Part shown: piece after piece, positions 23,970 through 32,954 of the stretch
Position numbering within the stretch: position 1 is the first letter of the stretch
Layout: each line of letters begins with the position of its first letter
NCBI GenBank assembly: GCA_003576685.1
Contig: QOZR01000011.1
Coordinates: forward strand, 124,001 to 188,000
Direction: 5' to 3'
From: Virgifigura deserti
GTDB lineage: Bacteria; Pseudomonadota; Alphaproteobacteria; Dongiales; Dongiaceae
DNA length: 64,000 nt
Program-made: the position numbers and the translations under genes
Notes under the pieces: model-generated
Told to the model about the DNA's origin: nothing
The model's database searches: none
Seen by the model: only the letters and a program-made list of their open reading frames with translations

Positions 23970-24680
23970 ATGCAAACAGACCTGAACAGCGTCCTCAACC
24001 AAGCCTTTGAGGCGGCTGCCGAGCTTTACCGTGAGCGCGGCTTCCAGCGCCGGATCGGATTCGGCGCGAGGCCGGCACTCATCAATGTCGACCTCGCCAA
24101 CGCCTGGACGCGGCCTGGAAATCCTTTCACCTGCGAGGAGATCGACGACCGCATCATTCCGGGCGTACAGCAACTGCTGACGGCATGCCGCCGCAACGGT
24201 CATCCGATTATCCATGTCACCACCTGCTATCAGGTCGCCGACCGCGCCAACCCGAACACCGACATGGGGCTGTGGCACCACAAGATCCCGATCGAGGCGG
24301 TGCCGGAGGATCGTCCGGATCTGTGGGCGATCGATTCCCGGATCGAGCCGATGCCGGGCGAACAGGTCCTGATCAAGAAACGGGCGAGCGCCTTCCATGG
24401 CACCTATCTCGCCGGTTACCTCCGGGCGGCAGGTGTCGACACGATCCTGGTGACCGGCGTCACGGCATCGGCTTGCGTCCGCGAAACGCTCTGCGACGGC
24501 CTGGCCGACGGCTTTCGCACGATTGCAGTGAAGGAATGCATTGGCGACCGCGTCGCGGGAGCCGTTGCGTGGAATTTGTTCGATATCGATGCGAAGTTCG
24601 CCGACGTCGAGTCTGTGAGCCGCTGCGTCGCGTATCTGGATGAGGTGGGAACGGTCCGGAAAGCCTCTGCCGCGCAATAA
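23970..24680 (+). CDS. N-carbamoylsarcosine amidohydrolase-like (isochorismatase family) enzyme
   Basis: A cysteine hydrolase, 236 residues. The family triad is visible: Asp41 in NVDLANAWT, Lys137 in LIKKRASAFHGT and the nucleophile Cys169 in TGVTASACVRET, with a cis-peptide-type VTA before it. The N-terminal extension and FHGTYLAGYLRAAGVDTILV fit N-carbamoylsarcosine amidase, which yields sarcosine, CO2 and ammonia, better than nicotinamidase or isochorismatase. The sarcosine oxidase genes at 31-36 kb support this reading. Substrate remains inferred. Confidence 0.78.
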   Translation: MQTDLNSVLNQAFEAAAELYRERGFQRRIGFGARPALINVDLANAWTRPGNPFTCEEIDDRIIPGVQQLLTACRRNGHPIIHVTTCYQVADRANPNTDMGLWHHKIPIEAVPEDRPDLWAIDSRIEPMPGEQVLIKKRASAFHGTYLAGYLRAAGVDTILVTGVTASACVRETLCDGLADGFRTIAVKECIGDRVAGAVAWNLFDIDAKFADVESVSRCVAYLDEVGTVRKASAAQ

Positions 24681-24774
24681 CAAGGCGTCGGCAAAGGACG
24701 CCGACGATGCTTGGCGGCAGCCACACTGCCGCCAAGCGAGCCGGGAGCAACACGACAAGAGGAGGAGACGACAA

Positions 24775-25815
24775 ATGCGCGTGATATCGAGAAAGACGTT
24801 CCTGGCCGCCATGGGTGGCGGTCTGCTGCTCGCGAGCGCGGCCGCGACGACACCCGCCTGGGCGCAGGACGTGATTGAGCTCAAGATGCACAGCCAGATC
24901 GTCGAGTCGCGGCCCGAAGCCGAGTGGCTCAACGCGTTCGCTGATCTGGTCGCGGAGAAGTCTGGCGGCAAGCTGAAGATCAATGTCTATCACGCCGGCT
25001 CGCTCGGTCTGAAGGATGCCGATCTGCTGCGCATTCTGCAGAGCGGCGCGGTCGACATGGCGATGATGTATGGCGAGTACTACACGCGCGATGCGCCGGA
25101 GCTGGCAGCGGTCTACGTCCAGGGCGCGATCCGCGAGCCGGAGGAGCATCTCGCTCTCCTGCCCACCATGCGCGCCATCTATGAGGAGGCCTACGCCGAG
25201 TGGGGCATTAGGACCGTAGGCGGCGTCGTCAGTCCCGTGTTTGACGTCGGCATCCACTGCAAGCAGCCGGTGAACACGCTGGAACAGCTTCAGAGCAAGA
25301 AGCTGCGCGTCTGGGCGGCTCACCTCGTCGACACCTTCAACGGCCTCGACGTGGCTGCCCAGGTGATCCCGCAGAATGACATGTATCTTGCGCTGCAGAC
25401 CGGCGTGGTGGACTGCGCCTACTACCTCTCCACCGTAGCCCCGACGGTGTCGCTGCAGGAGGTGACTAAATACGAGTCCTACCTCCATCCCTGGGCCGCG
25501 GTGCCCTGGATCTTCGGCATCAGCGAGCAGGGCTGGGCCAAGCTGACGCCGGAGCTTCAGGCTGTCCTGGTCGAGGCAGGGGAGGAGATCTGGAGCAAGA
25601 CCCGAGAGGCGGCCGTCGATCCCGAGCGCGAAGCTGCGGCCCGCGCCGAACGGGAAAAGCTTGGGGTTACGATACTGGAGCCGTTCTCCGAGGCGGACGT
25701 GAACATGTTCATGCAGGCTGCCGACGAGGCCTGGGCAGCCATGGCCAAGGCCGCAGGTCCCGAAGGTCAGGAATATTACGAGCGGATGCAGGCGGAGATC
25801 TCGAAGTTGCGTTAA
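24775..25815 (+). CDS. TRAP transporter substrate-binding protein (DctP family)
   Basis: Periplasmic solute receptor of a tripartite ATP-independent transporter, 346 residues. It has a signal peptide (residues 1-27, ending ATTPAWAQ). Core motifs are KIKLHSQ-like ELKMHSQIVE, YHAGSLGLKDADLLRILQSG, and the carboxylate-binding Arg region LRVWAAHLVDTFN, then NDMYLALQTGVVDCAYYLST. ATG chosen at the signal peptide with AGGAGG 14-8 bases before it. A strong hairpin separates it from dctQ. Confidence 0.93.
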   Translation: MRVISRKTFLAAMGGGLLLASAAATTPAWAQDVIELKMHSQIVESRPEAEWLNAFADLVAEKSGGKLKINVYHAGSLGLKDADLLRILQSGAVDMAMMYGEYYTRDAPELAAVYVQGAIREPEEHLALLPTMRAIYEEAYAEWGIRTVGGVVSPVFDVGIHCKQPVNTLEQLQSKKLRVWAAHLVDTFNGLDVAAQVIPQNDMYLALQTGVVDCAYYLSTVAPTVSLQEVTKYESYLHPWAAVPWIFGISEQGWAKLTPELQAVLVEAGEEIWSKTREAAVDPEREAAARAEREKLGVTILEPFSEADVNMFMQAADEAWAAMAKAAGPEGQEYYERMQAEISKLR

Positions 25816-25830
25816 GACCGCCCTTTGACA

Positions 25831-25873
25831 GGCCTCCCCGTTGCCTCCCGGCGGCGGAAGGAGCGGGGAGGCC
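25831..25873 (+). promoter_or_regulatory. Intercistronic hairpin between TRAP receptor and permease genes
   Basis: GGCCTCCCCG at 25831-25840 pairs perfectly with CGGGGAGGCC at 25864-25873 across a 23-base loop. There is no T-run, so it should not fully terminate. Such hairpins after binding-protein genes stabilise the upstream message and reduce downstream expression, giving excess receptor over permease. Confidence 0.65.
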
Positions 25874-25910
25874 GAGATCCCGCGTTCGATAGCCGAGGAA
25901 ATGGAGGCTT

Positions 25911-26438
25911 ATGGAACTCCTTGCGCGCAACCTGCACCGTCTGGTGTCCGCCATGAACGTACTGGGCGCGATCGCCGCCATTCTCATGACGACACTCGTC
26001 TTCTCCGGCGCCGTAATGCGCTACATGTTTGGTGCGCCGCTCCGATTCTCCGATGAGCTGGTCGGTCTGCTCTTCGTCTCGATGGCCTTCCTCGCGCTTC
26101 CGCTTGGCCTGCTTCAACGGCAGCACATTACCATAAACATCGTCACTCGGACCCTGAGCGGCCCTTGGCGTCGGCTTGCCGATCTGGTGGCCGTCCTGAT
26201 CCTGATAACCTTCTCCACGGCCTTCATCGTCGTATCCTACAAGTTCGCGTCCTTCTCCTTCCTCATTGATTCCCGCTCGGAGATCGGCGCGCTTCTGCTG
26301 TGGCCGTGGATGGCGGTCATGCCTCTCTGCATGACGATCGCCCTGCTCGTCGCCCTCGTTCAGCTCTATGACATCGTGCGTCAGATCCTGGGGAAACCAC
26401 CCCTGCTCGAAACGCACGCGGCGGATCCCGTGCCATGA
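25911..26438 (+). CDS. TRAP transporter small permease (DctQ family)
   Basis: A 175-residue inner-membrane protein with four hydrophobic segments (about residues 15-35, 48-68, 85-108, 128-152). It has the family patterns RYMFGAPLRFSDELVGLLFV and LPLGLLQRQHITINIV. It partners the large permease. Its stop overlaps dctM in ATGA. Confidence 0.92.
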   Translation: MELLARNLHRLVSAMNVLGAIAAILMTTLVFSGAVMRYMFGAPLRFSDELVGLLFVSMAFLALPLGLLQRQHITINIVTRTLSGPWRRLADLVAVLILITFSTAFIVVSYKFASFSFLIDSRSEIGALLLWPWMAVMPLCMTIALLVALVQLYDIVRQILGKPPLLETHAADPVP

Positions 26439-27721
26439 CCTGGGGCATACTCGCGGCCAGTCTTCTGACGCTGCTTGCGACTGGTGCCGTGCTGGGAGCC
26501 GGCCTTGGTCTGACGGGCCTTATCCTGCTGCATTTCCAGGCGGGCGGAGCGACGGGGCTCGCCGTCATGTCGGTCTGGAACGTCTTTACCGATTTTACCC
26601 TGAGCGCGGTGCCGATCTTCATCTTCCTCGGCGACATCCTGCTCGCGAGCGGCATCAGCGACCGCATCTACAGCGGCCTAACGCCGCTCTTCCACCGGAT
26701 TCCGGGAAAGCTCCTGCACACCAACATCGCTGTCTGTACGGTCTTCGGCGCGGTGAGCGGCTCGAGCAGTTCCACGGCCGCCGCGGTCGGATCCGTCGGC
26801 TATCCGGAGTTGGCCAAGCGCGGCTATCATGGGCCAACCATCGTCGGCAGCTTGGCGGCCGGCGGCACGCTGGGGCTTCTTGTGCCGCCCAGCTTGGCGC
26901 TGTTGATCTATGGCGCGACCCAGAACGTCTCCATCGGCAAGCTGTTTCTTGCCGGGATTCTGCCGGGCTTAATGCTCGCCTGCTTTTTCAGCCTCTTCAT
27001 CGCCGCACTCTGCACGCTGCGCCCCGGCCTCGTGCCGGAGGAGACGACACGGCCGGGGCTCAGGCAAATTCTCCTCGGACTGCGCAGCATCTGGCCGCTG
27101 CCGATTCTGATCTTTTTCGTGCTAGGGACCATCTATCTCGGTTTCGCGACGGCGACCGAGGCCGCCGCCCTGGGTGTCGCGGCCGCCATCGTGCTGGGCT
27201 TCGTCTGGGGCAACCTGACGCTCGCCAAGCTCTGGCAGTCATTCCTCGGCTCGACCCTGGTCTTCGGCGCGATCGCGCTGATCATGGTGGGCACCCTTAT
27301 CCTTGCTCAGGCGATCAGCATCCTCGGTCTGCCACAGGCCCTCGTCGACTGGGCCGCCGGTCTCGGGCTGTCGCCGCATGCCGTGTTGCTAGTGATCATC
27401 CTCGTCTATCTCGTTCTCGGCTGCTTCTTCGACGGCATCTCGCTCCTGCTGATGACGCTGCCGATCACGTTCCCGGTCGTTACCGCCGTCGGGTTCGACC
27501 CTGTCTGGTTCGGTGTGATCGTGACCATCCTGATGGAGGTCGGCATGATCACGCCGCCGGTCGGCCTCAATCTCTTCGTGCTCGTCACCATGACAGGCCA
27601 GAAGGTCAGCCTGATGGAGGCCGCCCTGGCGACCGTGCCCTACTGGTTCATCATGATGGGCGCGATCGGCCTCTTCACCGCCTGGCCCCAGATCGTCCTC
27701 TTTCTGCCGAGCTTCTACTGA
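26435..27721 (+). CDS. TRAP transporter large permease (DctM family)
   Basis: The 428-residue ion-coupled permease with about 12 membrane segments. Motifs: PIFIFLGDILLASGISDRIY, AVSGSSSSTAAAVGSVGYPE, GTLGLLVPPSLALLIYGATQ and the late MEVGMITPPVGLNLFVL. The GSS and IPPS-type clusters are sodium/substrate site elements in this family. Together with DctP and DctQ it forms a complete uptake system. Confidence 0.95.
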   Translation: MTWGILAASLLTLLATGAVLGAGLGLTGLILLHFQAGGATGLAVMSVWNVFTDFTLSAVPIFIFLGDILLASGISDRIYSGLTPLFHRIPGKLLHTNIAVCTVFGAVSGSSSSTAAAVGSVGYPELAKRGYHGPTIVGSLAAGGTLGLLVPPSLALLIYGATQNVSIGKLFLAGILPGLMLACFFSLFIAALCTLRPGLVPEETTRPGLRQILLGLRSIWPLPILIFFVLGTIYLGFATATEAAALGVAAAIVLGFVWGNLTLAKLWQSFLGSTLVFGAIALIMVGTLILAQAISILGLPQALVDWAAGLGLSPHAVLLVIILVYLVLGCFFDGISLLLMTLPITFPVVTAVGFDPVWFGVIVTILMEVGMITPPVGLNLFVLVTMTGQKVSLMEAALATVPYWFIMMGAIGLFTAWPQIVLFLPSFY

Positions 27722-27744
27722 TTTCACCTTTCGCGGAGTGTGGC

Positions 27745-28722
27745 ATGACTGCTGATTTGCATAGCAGGCTCACCGTTATCGACGGGCTTATCGTCTCCCA
27801 TTGGGCCAGACCGGTCTTCGAAGCGATGCATCGCGGCGGCCTGGCGGCGGCCAACTGCACCTGCTCGGTCTGGGAAGACTTCCCGACGACGATGAAGGCA
27901 GTCGCCGACTGGAAGCGGTGGATCCGGGAGAACGACGACATCCTGACCCAGGTCTACAGCACGGCCGATATCCGCCGGGCCAAAGAGGAGGGAAGGGTCG
28001 GCATCATCCTGGGCTGGCAGAATTCGACCGGCTTCGGCGACTATCTCCCTCTGGTAGCCGTCTACAAGGAGCTGGGGCTTGGCATCGTGCAGCTCACCTA
28101 CAACACCGCCAACACGGTGGGTTGCGGCTGTTATGAAGGCAAGGACGGCGGTCTGACGGATTTCGGGCGCGAGCTGGTGGAGGAACTCAACCGCGTCGGC
28201 ATCCTCATCGATTTGAGCCATGTCGGTTCCAGTACCTCGCGCGACGCGATCGTCCATTCTCGCCAGCCTGTCGCCTATTCCCACTGTCTGCCGGCGGCCC
28301 TGAAAGCGCATCCCCGAAACAAGAGCGACGAGGATCTTCGCTTCATTGCCGAGCGTGGTGGCTTCGCCGGCATCACGATGTTCCCGCCCTTCCTGGCCCG
28401 GGGCGTGGATTCGACGGTGGACGACTACGTCGATGCGATCGCGCATGTTCTCAACATCGTCGGGGAGGATCAGGTCGGGATCGGCACCGACTTCACGCAG
28501 GATCACGGCGAGGATTTCTTCCGGTACATCACCGAAGACAAGGGCTATGCCCGCTCGCTGACCAAGTTCGGCGAGATCGTCATGCCCGAGGGCTTCCGCC
28601 GCATCGAGGACTTCCCGAATCTGACGCGCGCGATGGAGCGCCGCGGCTGGTCAGAGGGCCGGATCGCCAAGATCATGGGCGAGAACTGGATCGCGCTGCT
28701 CAAGTCGGTATGGGGCGCGTGA
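27745..28722 (+). CDS. Peptidase M19 (membrane dipeptidase)-like amidohydrolase, variant metal site
   Basis: A 325-residue TIM-barrel protein of the renal dipeptidase family. It aligns through VYSTADIRRAKEEGRVGIIL, GLGIVQLTYNTANTVGCGCY, GGLTDFGRELVEELNRVGIL, IDLSHVGSSTSRDAI and VGIGTDF. However, the usual metal motif DGHND near the N-terminus is DGLIVSHW here, and the bridging Glu of the GxEG loop is replaced by GWQNST. Metal use or even catalysis may differ from true dipeptidases. Related sequences often accompany TRAP transporters. The ATG at 27745 is 24 bases after dctM. Confidence 0.8.
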   Translation: MTADLHSRLTVIDGLIVSHWARPVFEAMHRGGLAAANCTCSVWEDFPTTMKAVADWKRWIRENDDILTQVYSTADIRRAKEEGRVGIILGWQNSTGFGDYLPLVAVYKELGLGIVQLTYNTANTVGCGCYEGKDGGLTDFGRELVEELNRVGILIDLSHVGSSTSRDAIVHSRQPVAYSHCLPAALKAHPRNKSDEDLRFIAERGGFAGITMFPPFLARGVDSTVDDYVDAIAHVLNIVGEDQVGIGTDFTQDHGEDFFRYITEDKGYARSLTKFGEIVMPEGFRRIEDFPNLTRAMERRGWSEGRIAKIMGENWIALLKSVWGA

Positions 28723-28771
28723 AGGCTCGGACGGCTCGGCCAATTTACCGTCGACCAGCAAGAGTATTGCC

Positions 28772-30202
28772 ATGCCTGCTGCTGATGAACTCACACGATT
28801 GACGGCCACGGAGGCCGTGACGCTGCTCAAGAGGCGCGAGATTTCGCCGGTGGAGCTCGTCGATGCAGCCGCGGCGCGGATCGAAGCGGTTGATGGGCAG
28901 GTGAACGCCCTGCCGATCCGCTTTTTCGAGCAGGCGCGAACGGCGGCGAAGCGCTTGTCAGCAACAACAGCTAAGGACAGTGCGCGACCGGGCTGGCTGG
29001 CCGGTCTGCCGATCGCGGTCAAGGATTACAATGATGTTGCCGGCCAGATCACGACCTATGGGTCGCCGATCTTCGCGAACAGCGTTGCGGAGACATCAGA
29101 TTTGACCGTGCAAACGCTTGTGGCCCATGGGGCGATCCCGATCGCGAAATCCAATGTGCCCGAGTTTGCAGGCTCCAACACCTTCAACAAGGTGTTCGGG
29201 GCGACCAGAACGCCTTGGGACACGCGACTGACATCCGGCGGCTCTTCAGGAGGATCCGCGGCGGCATTGGCGTCCGGGCAGGTTTGGCTGGCCACCGGGA
29301 ATGATCTCGGCGGAAGCCTGAGAATACCCGCCAGCTATTGCGGGATTGTCGGAATGCGGCCGAGCGTCGGCAGGGTGCCCCGCCCGATATCGAGCCTGCC
29401 TTTCGATCCGCTGTGGGTCGAAGGCCCCATGGGCCGCACCGTCGCCGATGTGGCACTGATGCTCGATGCGCAGGCTTGGCCGAGCCGTCACGATCCACTA
29501 TCCCTGCCAAGGCCGGAGACGCCTTTCGCGGCAGCCATAACAGAGCCGAAATTTCCACGACGGGTTGGCTTCACTCCGGATCTCGGGCTGTCGAGGGCTG
29601 TCGATCCCGAGGTGGTCGAGATCTGCCGGGCGGGAGCCCGCAAGCTCGAAGAGGTGGGTGTTCAGGTCGAGGAAGGCGGCCCCGATTTGTCTGGCGGGAT
29701 CGAAACCTTCCAGACTCTCCGTGCCCTGCTTTTCTCCGCCCTCCGGGGCGACCTCCTGGAAACGCACCGCGATCAGATCGCTCCAGAAATCGTCTGGAAT
29801 CTTGAGAAAGGCCTGGCCCTCGAAACCGACGAGATCCTGCGCGCAGAACGACAGCGAGCCATCCTGTGCCGCAAGGTCTCGGCGTACTTCGACGGTTTCG
29901 ACATGTTGGCCTGCCCGACCGTTGCGCTGCCGCCTTTTCCGGTAGAGCAGCGTTATCCGACCGAGATCGACGGTGAAAAGCTCACGACCTACATCGACTG
30001 GATGTTTCTGACGTTCGTGATCACGCTCACCGGCTGCCCCGCCATATCGGTTCCGTGCGGAGTTACGCGGACTGGGCTTCCCGTCGGATTGCAGCTGATC
30101 GGTCGGCCGCGCGGTGATTTCGAACTGATTTCCGCCGCGCGGCTGCTGGAACAGGGTTGCGGGATCGCCCGGCAAGTCCCTTTGACTCCACGAGCGCCGT
30201 AG
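28772..30202 (+). CDS. Amidase signature family hydrolase
   Basis: A 476-residue amidase with the Ser-cisSer-Lys triad: Lys84 in LPIAVKDYNDVAG, cis-Ser158 in TSGGSSGGSAAAL and nucleophile Ser182 in GNDLGGSLRIPASYCG. The second half has LACPTVALPPFPVEQRY and a C-terminal GLPVGLQLIGRP. It may act on the compound taken up by the TRAP system, upstream of or beside the carbamoylsarcosine step. It converges with the AraC-type gene, 16 bases apart. Confidence 0.93.
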   Translation: MPAADELTRLTATEAVTLLKRREISPVELVDAAAARIEAVDGQVNALPIRFFEQARTAAKRLSATTAKDSARPGWLAGLPIAVKDYNDVAGQITTYGSPIFANSVAETSDLTVQTLVAHGAIPIAKSNVPEFAGSNTFNKVFGATRTPWDTRLTSGGSSGGSAAALASGQVWLATGNDLGGSLRIPASYCGIVGMRPSVGRVPRPISSLPFDPLWVEGPMGRTVADVALMLDAQAWPSRHDPLSLPRPETPFAAAITEPKFPRRVGFTPDLGLSRAVDPEVVEICRAGARKLEEVGVQVEEGGPDLSGGIETFQTLRALLFSALRGDLLETHRDQIAPEIVWNLEKGLALETDEILRAERQRAILCRKVSAYFDGFDMLACPTVALPPFPVEQRYPTEIDGEKLTTYIDWMFLTFVITLTGCPAISVPCGVTRTGLPVGLQLIGRPRGDFELISAARLLEQGCGIARQVPLTPRAP

Positions 30203-30218
30203 CGCGTGTTCCGGACAA

Positions 30219-31253
30219 TCAGGCCATGATCGGCTCGGCCAGCGCGGGCTTGGCCCTCTGGCTGTCCCGCCAAGTCTCGGGCGTCATGCCTTCGCTGGCC
30301 TTGAAGAGCCGTACGAAGTGGGAGGCGTCGCAGAAACCCGCTTCGGCGGCCACCGTTGTCACCGTCTTTCCCGTCCGCAGCATCAGATGCTTGGCGTGGG
30401 ACAGCCGGATATGCCGGAAGGCGCGCATCGGCGTCATGCCGAGGCTTGCGGTAAAGCGGCGCTCGATCCGGCGCGTGCTCGTTCCCAGGCGGCGCGCGAG
30501 ATCAGCCGTGGTGAAAGGCACGTCGATATTCTGCAGCATGATATGCAGGCTCTGAAGCACCAGCGGGTCGTCGCACTCCAGGTCCAGTGAGGAGGCCGGC
30601 TGCGGTGCATCGGCGAACTGCGGCCGGTCGATGATCATGATGTGCAGGCTCTTCGTCGCCTCGGCGCGGCCGACATGGCGGTCGACGAGGAAGGCTGCGA
30701 GATGCGCGGCGCTCGCGCCGCCTGAACAGGTGAGGCGATCGCGATCGACCACGAAGATCTGGCCGGACACCGGGTGGAGCCCGTCGAACTGCTCAAGAAA
30801 ATCGTTGTGGTGGAACCAGCTCACGCAACAGCGATAGCCCTGCATCAGGCCGGCCCGGTGAAGCAGGAAGGCGCCGGTGCACAGGCCGACGAGCGGCACC
30901 TTCTTGTCTGCGGCCTCCCTCAGATAGCCGAGATAGGCCGCATCCATATGCTCCAGCTCTTCCAGCAAGCCGCCGACCACGACGATGTAGTCGAAGGCCT
31001 CCGGGTTGATCAGCCGGGCCTGCGGCTGTACCGCAACGCCGCAACTCGACGTCACCGGTTTCATGGAGGTCGATAGCACCGTCCATTCGCAGAGGATTGG
31101 CCGGCTTCGGTCTCCTTCGTCGGCGGCCAGCCGCAGCACGTCGACGAAATTGGCGAAGGCCGACAAGGTGAAGCGCCGGGCGAGGATGAAACCGATCGAC
31201 AGGCGCGGCGCCACGGCGCCGGCCGCCGCCTTCCGAAGATCGCCTTTAGCCAT
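30219..31253 (-). CDS. GlxA/GbdR-type AraC-family transcriptional regulator
   Basis: A 344-residue regulator with an N-terminal DJ-1/PfpI-like domain (FDYIVVVGGLLEELEHMDAA, VGLCTGAFLLHRAGLMQGYR) and a C-terminal AraC domain (DLARRLGTSTRRIERRFTAS, TVAAEAGFCDASHFVRLFKA). This layout is that of GbdR and SouR, which respond to glycine betaine, dimethylglycine or sarcosine. It is divergent from soxB, 122 bases apart, and so is the likely activator of the sarcosine oxidase operon. Start at 31253 follows AAAGGTGA. Confidence 0.9.
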   Translation of the reverse strand: MAKGDLRKAAAGAVAPRLSIGFILARRFTLSAFANFVDVLRLAADEGDRSRPILCEWTVLSTSMKPVTSSCGVAVQPQARLINPEAFDYIVVVGGLLEELEHMDAAYLGYLREAADKKVPLVGLCTGAFLLHRAGLMQGYRCCVSWFHHNDFLEQFDGLHPVSGQIFVVDRDRLTCSGGASAAHLAAFLVDRHVGRAEATKSLHIMIIDRPQFADAPQPASSLDLECDDPLVLQSLHIMLQNIDVPFTTADLARRLGTSTRRIERRFTASLGMTPMRAFRHIRLSHAKHLMLRTGKTVTTVAAEAGFCDASHFVRLFKASEGMTPETWRDSQRAKPALAEPIMA

Positions 31254-31375
31254 GATCGTCACCTTTCCGCTATCTGTTGCGGCCGTTCCATGCCGTCGGA
31301 ATCCTACCATATGATTGCCGGTTTCATTCTATATGGATTATGGGAATTTCGGAAACATACAGGCTGGAAATTCTC

Positions 31376-32641
31376 ATGGCGGCGAAATTGACGAAATTCT
31401 CCTTTGCGACGCTCGCAAGAAAGGCTCTCGAAGGCCATAAGTCATGGCCGCAGCAATGGCCGCAGGCTGAACCGAAGGCCCAGTACGACGTCGTCATCGT
31501 CGGGGCCGGCGGCCACGGTCTGGGTGCGGCTCATTATCTGGCGAAAGAGCATGGAATCACCAATGTCGCGGTGATCGAAAAGGGCTGGCTCGGCGGCGGC
31601 AACACCGGCCGTAACACCACGATCATCCGCTCGAATTATCTCTATGACGAGAGTGCCCGGCTCTATGACCACGCGCTCGATCTGTGGGAGGGGCTGAGTC
31701 AGGATCTCGACTACAACGTCATGTTCTCGCAGCGCGGCGTGATGATGCTGGCGCACAGTGTCCATGACGTGCAGAGCTTCAAGCGCCATATCCACGCCAA
31801 CCGGCTGAACGGCGTGATGAACGAGTGGCTGACGCCGCAGGAGGCCAAGGCCTTCTGTCCGCCGCTCGACATTTCGTCGACCGCCCGCTACCCGGTGATG
31901 GGGGCGGCGCTGCAGCGGCGCGGGGGCGTGGCGCGGCACGACGCAGTCGCCTGGGGCTATGCCCGCTCGGCTGCGGCACGCGGCGTCGATATCATCCAGA
32001 ACTGCCCGGTGCTCGCTATCCGTCGGGACACTGCCGGTGGGGTCACCGGCGTGGAAACCGCCAAGGGCTTCATCGCGGCCAAGAAGGTGGCGGTGTCAGC
32101 CGCCGGCTATACCTCGGTCGTGATGGATACCGCAGGCGTTCGTCTGCCGCTGGAAAGTTTCCCGCTGCAGGCGCTCGTCTCCGAGCCGGTCAAGCCGGTC
32201 TTTCCTTGCGTCGTCATGTCGAACACGGTGCACGCCTATATCAGCCAGTCCGACAAAGGCGAGCTGGTCATTGGCTCGGGCACCGACCAGTATGTGTCCT
32301 ATAGCCAGCGCGGCGGGCTGCACCTGATCGAGCATACGCTGGCCGCGATCTGCGAAATCTTCCCGCTCTTCTCGCGCATGCGGATGCTGCGGAAATGGGG
32401 CGGCGTTGTTGATGTGACGCCGGATCGCTCGCCGATTCTCGGCAAGACGCCGGTTTCCGGTCTCTACGTCAATTGCGGCTGGGGTACCGGCGGCTTCAAG
32501 GCGACGCCGGGGGCTGCGCATGTCTTCGCGCACACTATCGCACGTGACGAGCCGCACCCGATCAACGCGCCCTATACCCTCGACCGTTTCCGCACCGGCC
32601 GGCTGATCGATGAAGCCGCCGCGGCTGCCGTTGCGCACTAA
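31376..32641 (+). CDS. soxB: Sarcosine oxidase beta subunit
   Basis: Heterotetrameric sarcosine oxidase subunit that carries FAD and covalent FMN and oxidises sarcosine to glycine. The 421-residue protein has the dinucleotide motif VVIVGAGGHGLGAAHYLAKE, EKGWLGGGNTGRNTTIIRSN, and the C-terminal CGWGTGGFKATPGA. The ATG at 31376 gives the normal length; an in-frame ATG at 31340 is possible. First gene of soxBDAG. Confidence 0.95.
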   Translation: MAAKLTKFSFATLARKALEGHKSWPQQWPQAEPKAQYDVVIVGAGGHGLGAAHYLAKEHGITNVAVIEKGWLGGGNTGRNTTIIRSNYLYDESARLYDHALDLWEGLSQDLDYNVMFSQRGVMMLAHSVHDVQSFKRHIHANRLNGVMNEWLTPQEAKAFCPPLDISSTARYPVMGAALQRRGGVARHDAVAWGYARSAAARGVDIIQNCPVLAIRRDTAGGVTGVETAKGFIAAKKVAVSAAGYTSVVMDTAGVRLPLESFPLQALVSEPVKPVFPCVVMSNTVHAYISQSDKGELVIGSGTDQYVSYSQRGGLHLIEHTLAAICEIFPLFSRMRMLRKWGGVVDVTPDRSPILGKTPVSGLYVNCGWGTGGFKATPGAAHVFAHTIARDEPHPINAPYTLDRFRTGRLIDEAAAAAVAH

Positions 32642-32651
32642 GGAAGACGTC

Positions 32652-32954
32652 ATGCTCCTGATCCATTGCCCCTATTGCCGGGAAGCGCGGCCCGAGATCG
32701 AATTCAGCTATGCGGGCGAGGCACATATCGCGCGGCCGGCCGACCCGTCGGTGCTCAGCGACGAGGCGTGGCGGGATTTTCTCTTCATCCGCTCCAACCC
32801 GCGCGGCACCCACTACGAGCGCTGGCGCCACACTCATGGCTGCGCGCGCTTCTTCAACGCCGTCCGGGACACCGTATCCGACAAGTTCCTGATGACCTAT
32901 GAGGCCGGTCGGCCCCGTCCGAGCGAGGCCGAAATCGAAGAGCACCGGTCATGA
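32652..32954 (+). CDS. soxD: Sarcosine oxidase delta subunit
   Basis: A 100-residue zinc-binding subunit. It begins LLIHCPYCREARPEIEFSYA and ends with the HTHGCARFFNAVRDT segment that supplies the other zinc ligands. It overlaps soxA by four bases (ATGA). Confidence 0.95.
   Translation: MLLIHCPYCREARPEIEFSYAGEAHIARPADPSVLSDEAWRDFLFIRSNPRGTHYERWRHTHGCARFFNAVRDTVSDKFLMTYEAGRPRPSEAEIEEHRS

Noticed and set aside
24416..25488. Long minus-strand frames opposite the amidohydrolase and dctP genes
   Set aside because: Antisense shadows without domains or proper starts.
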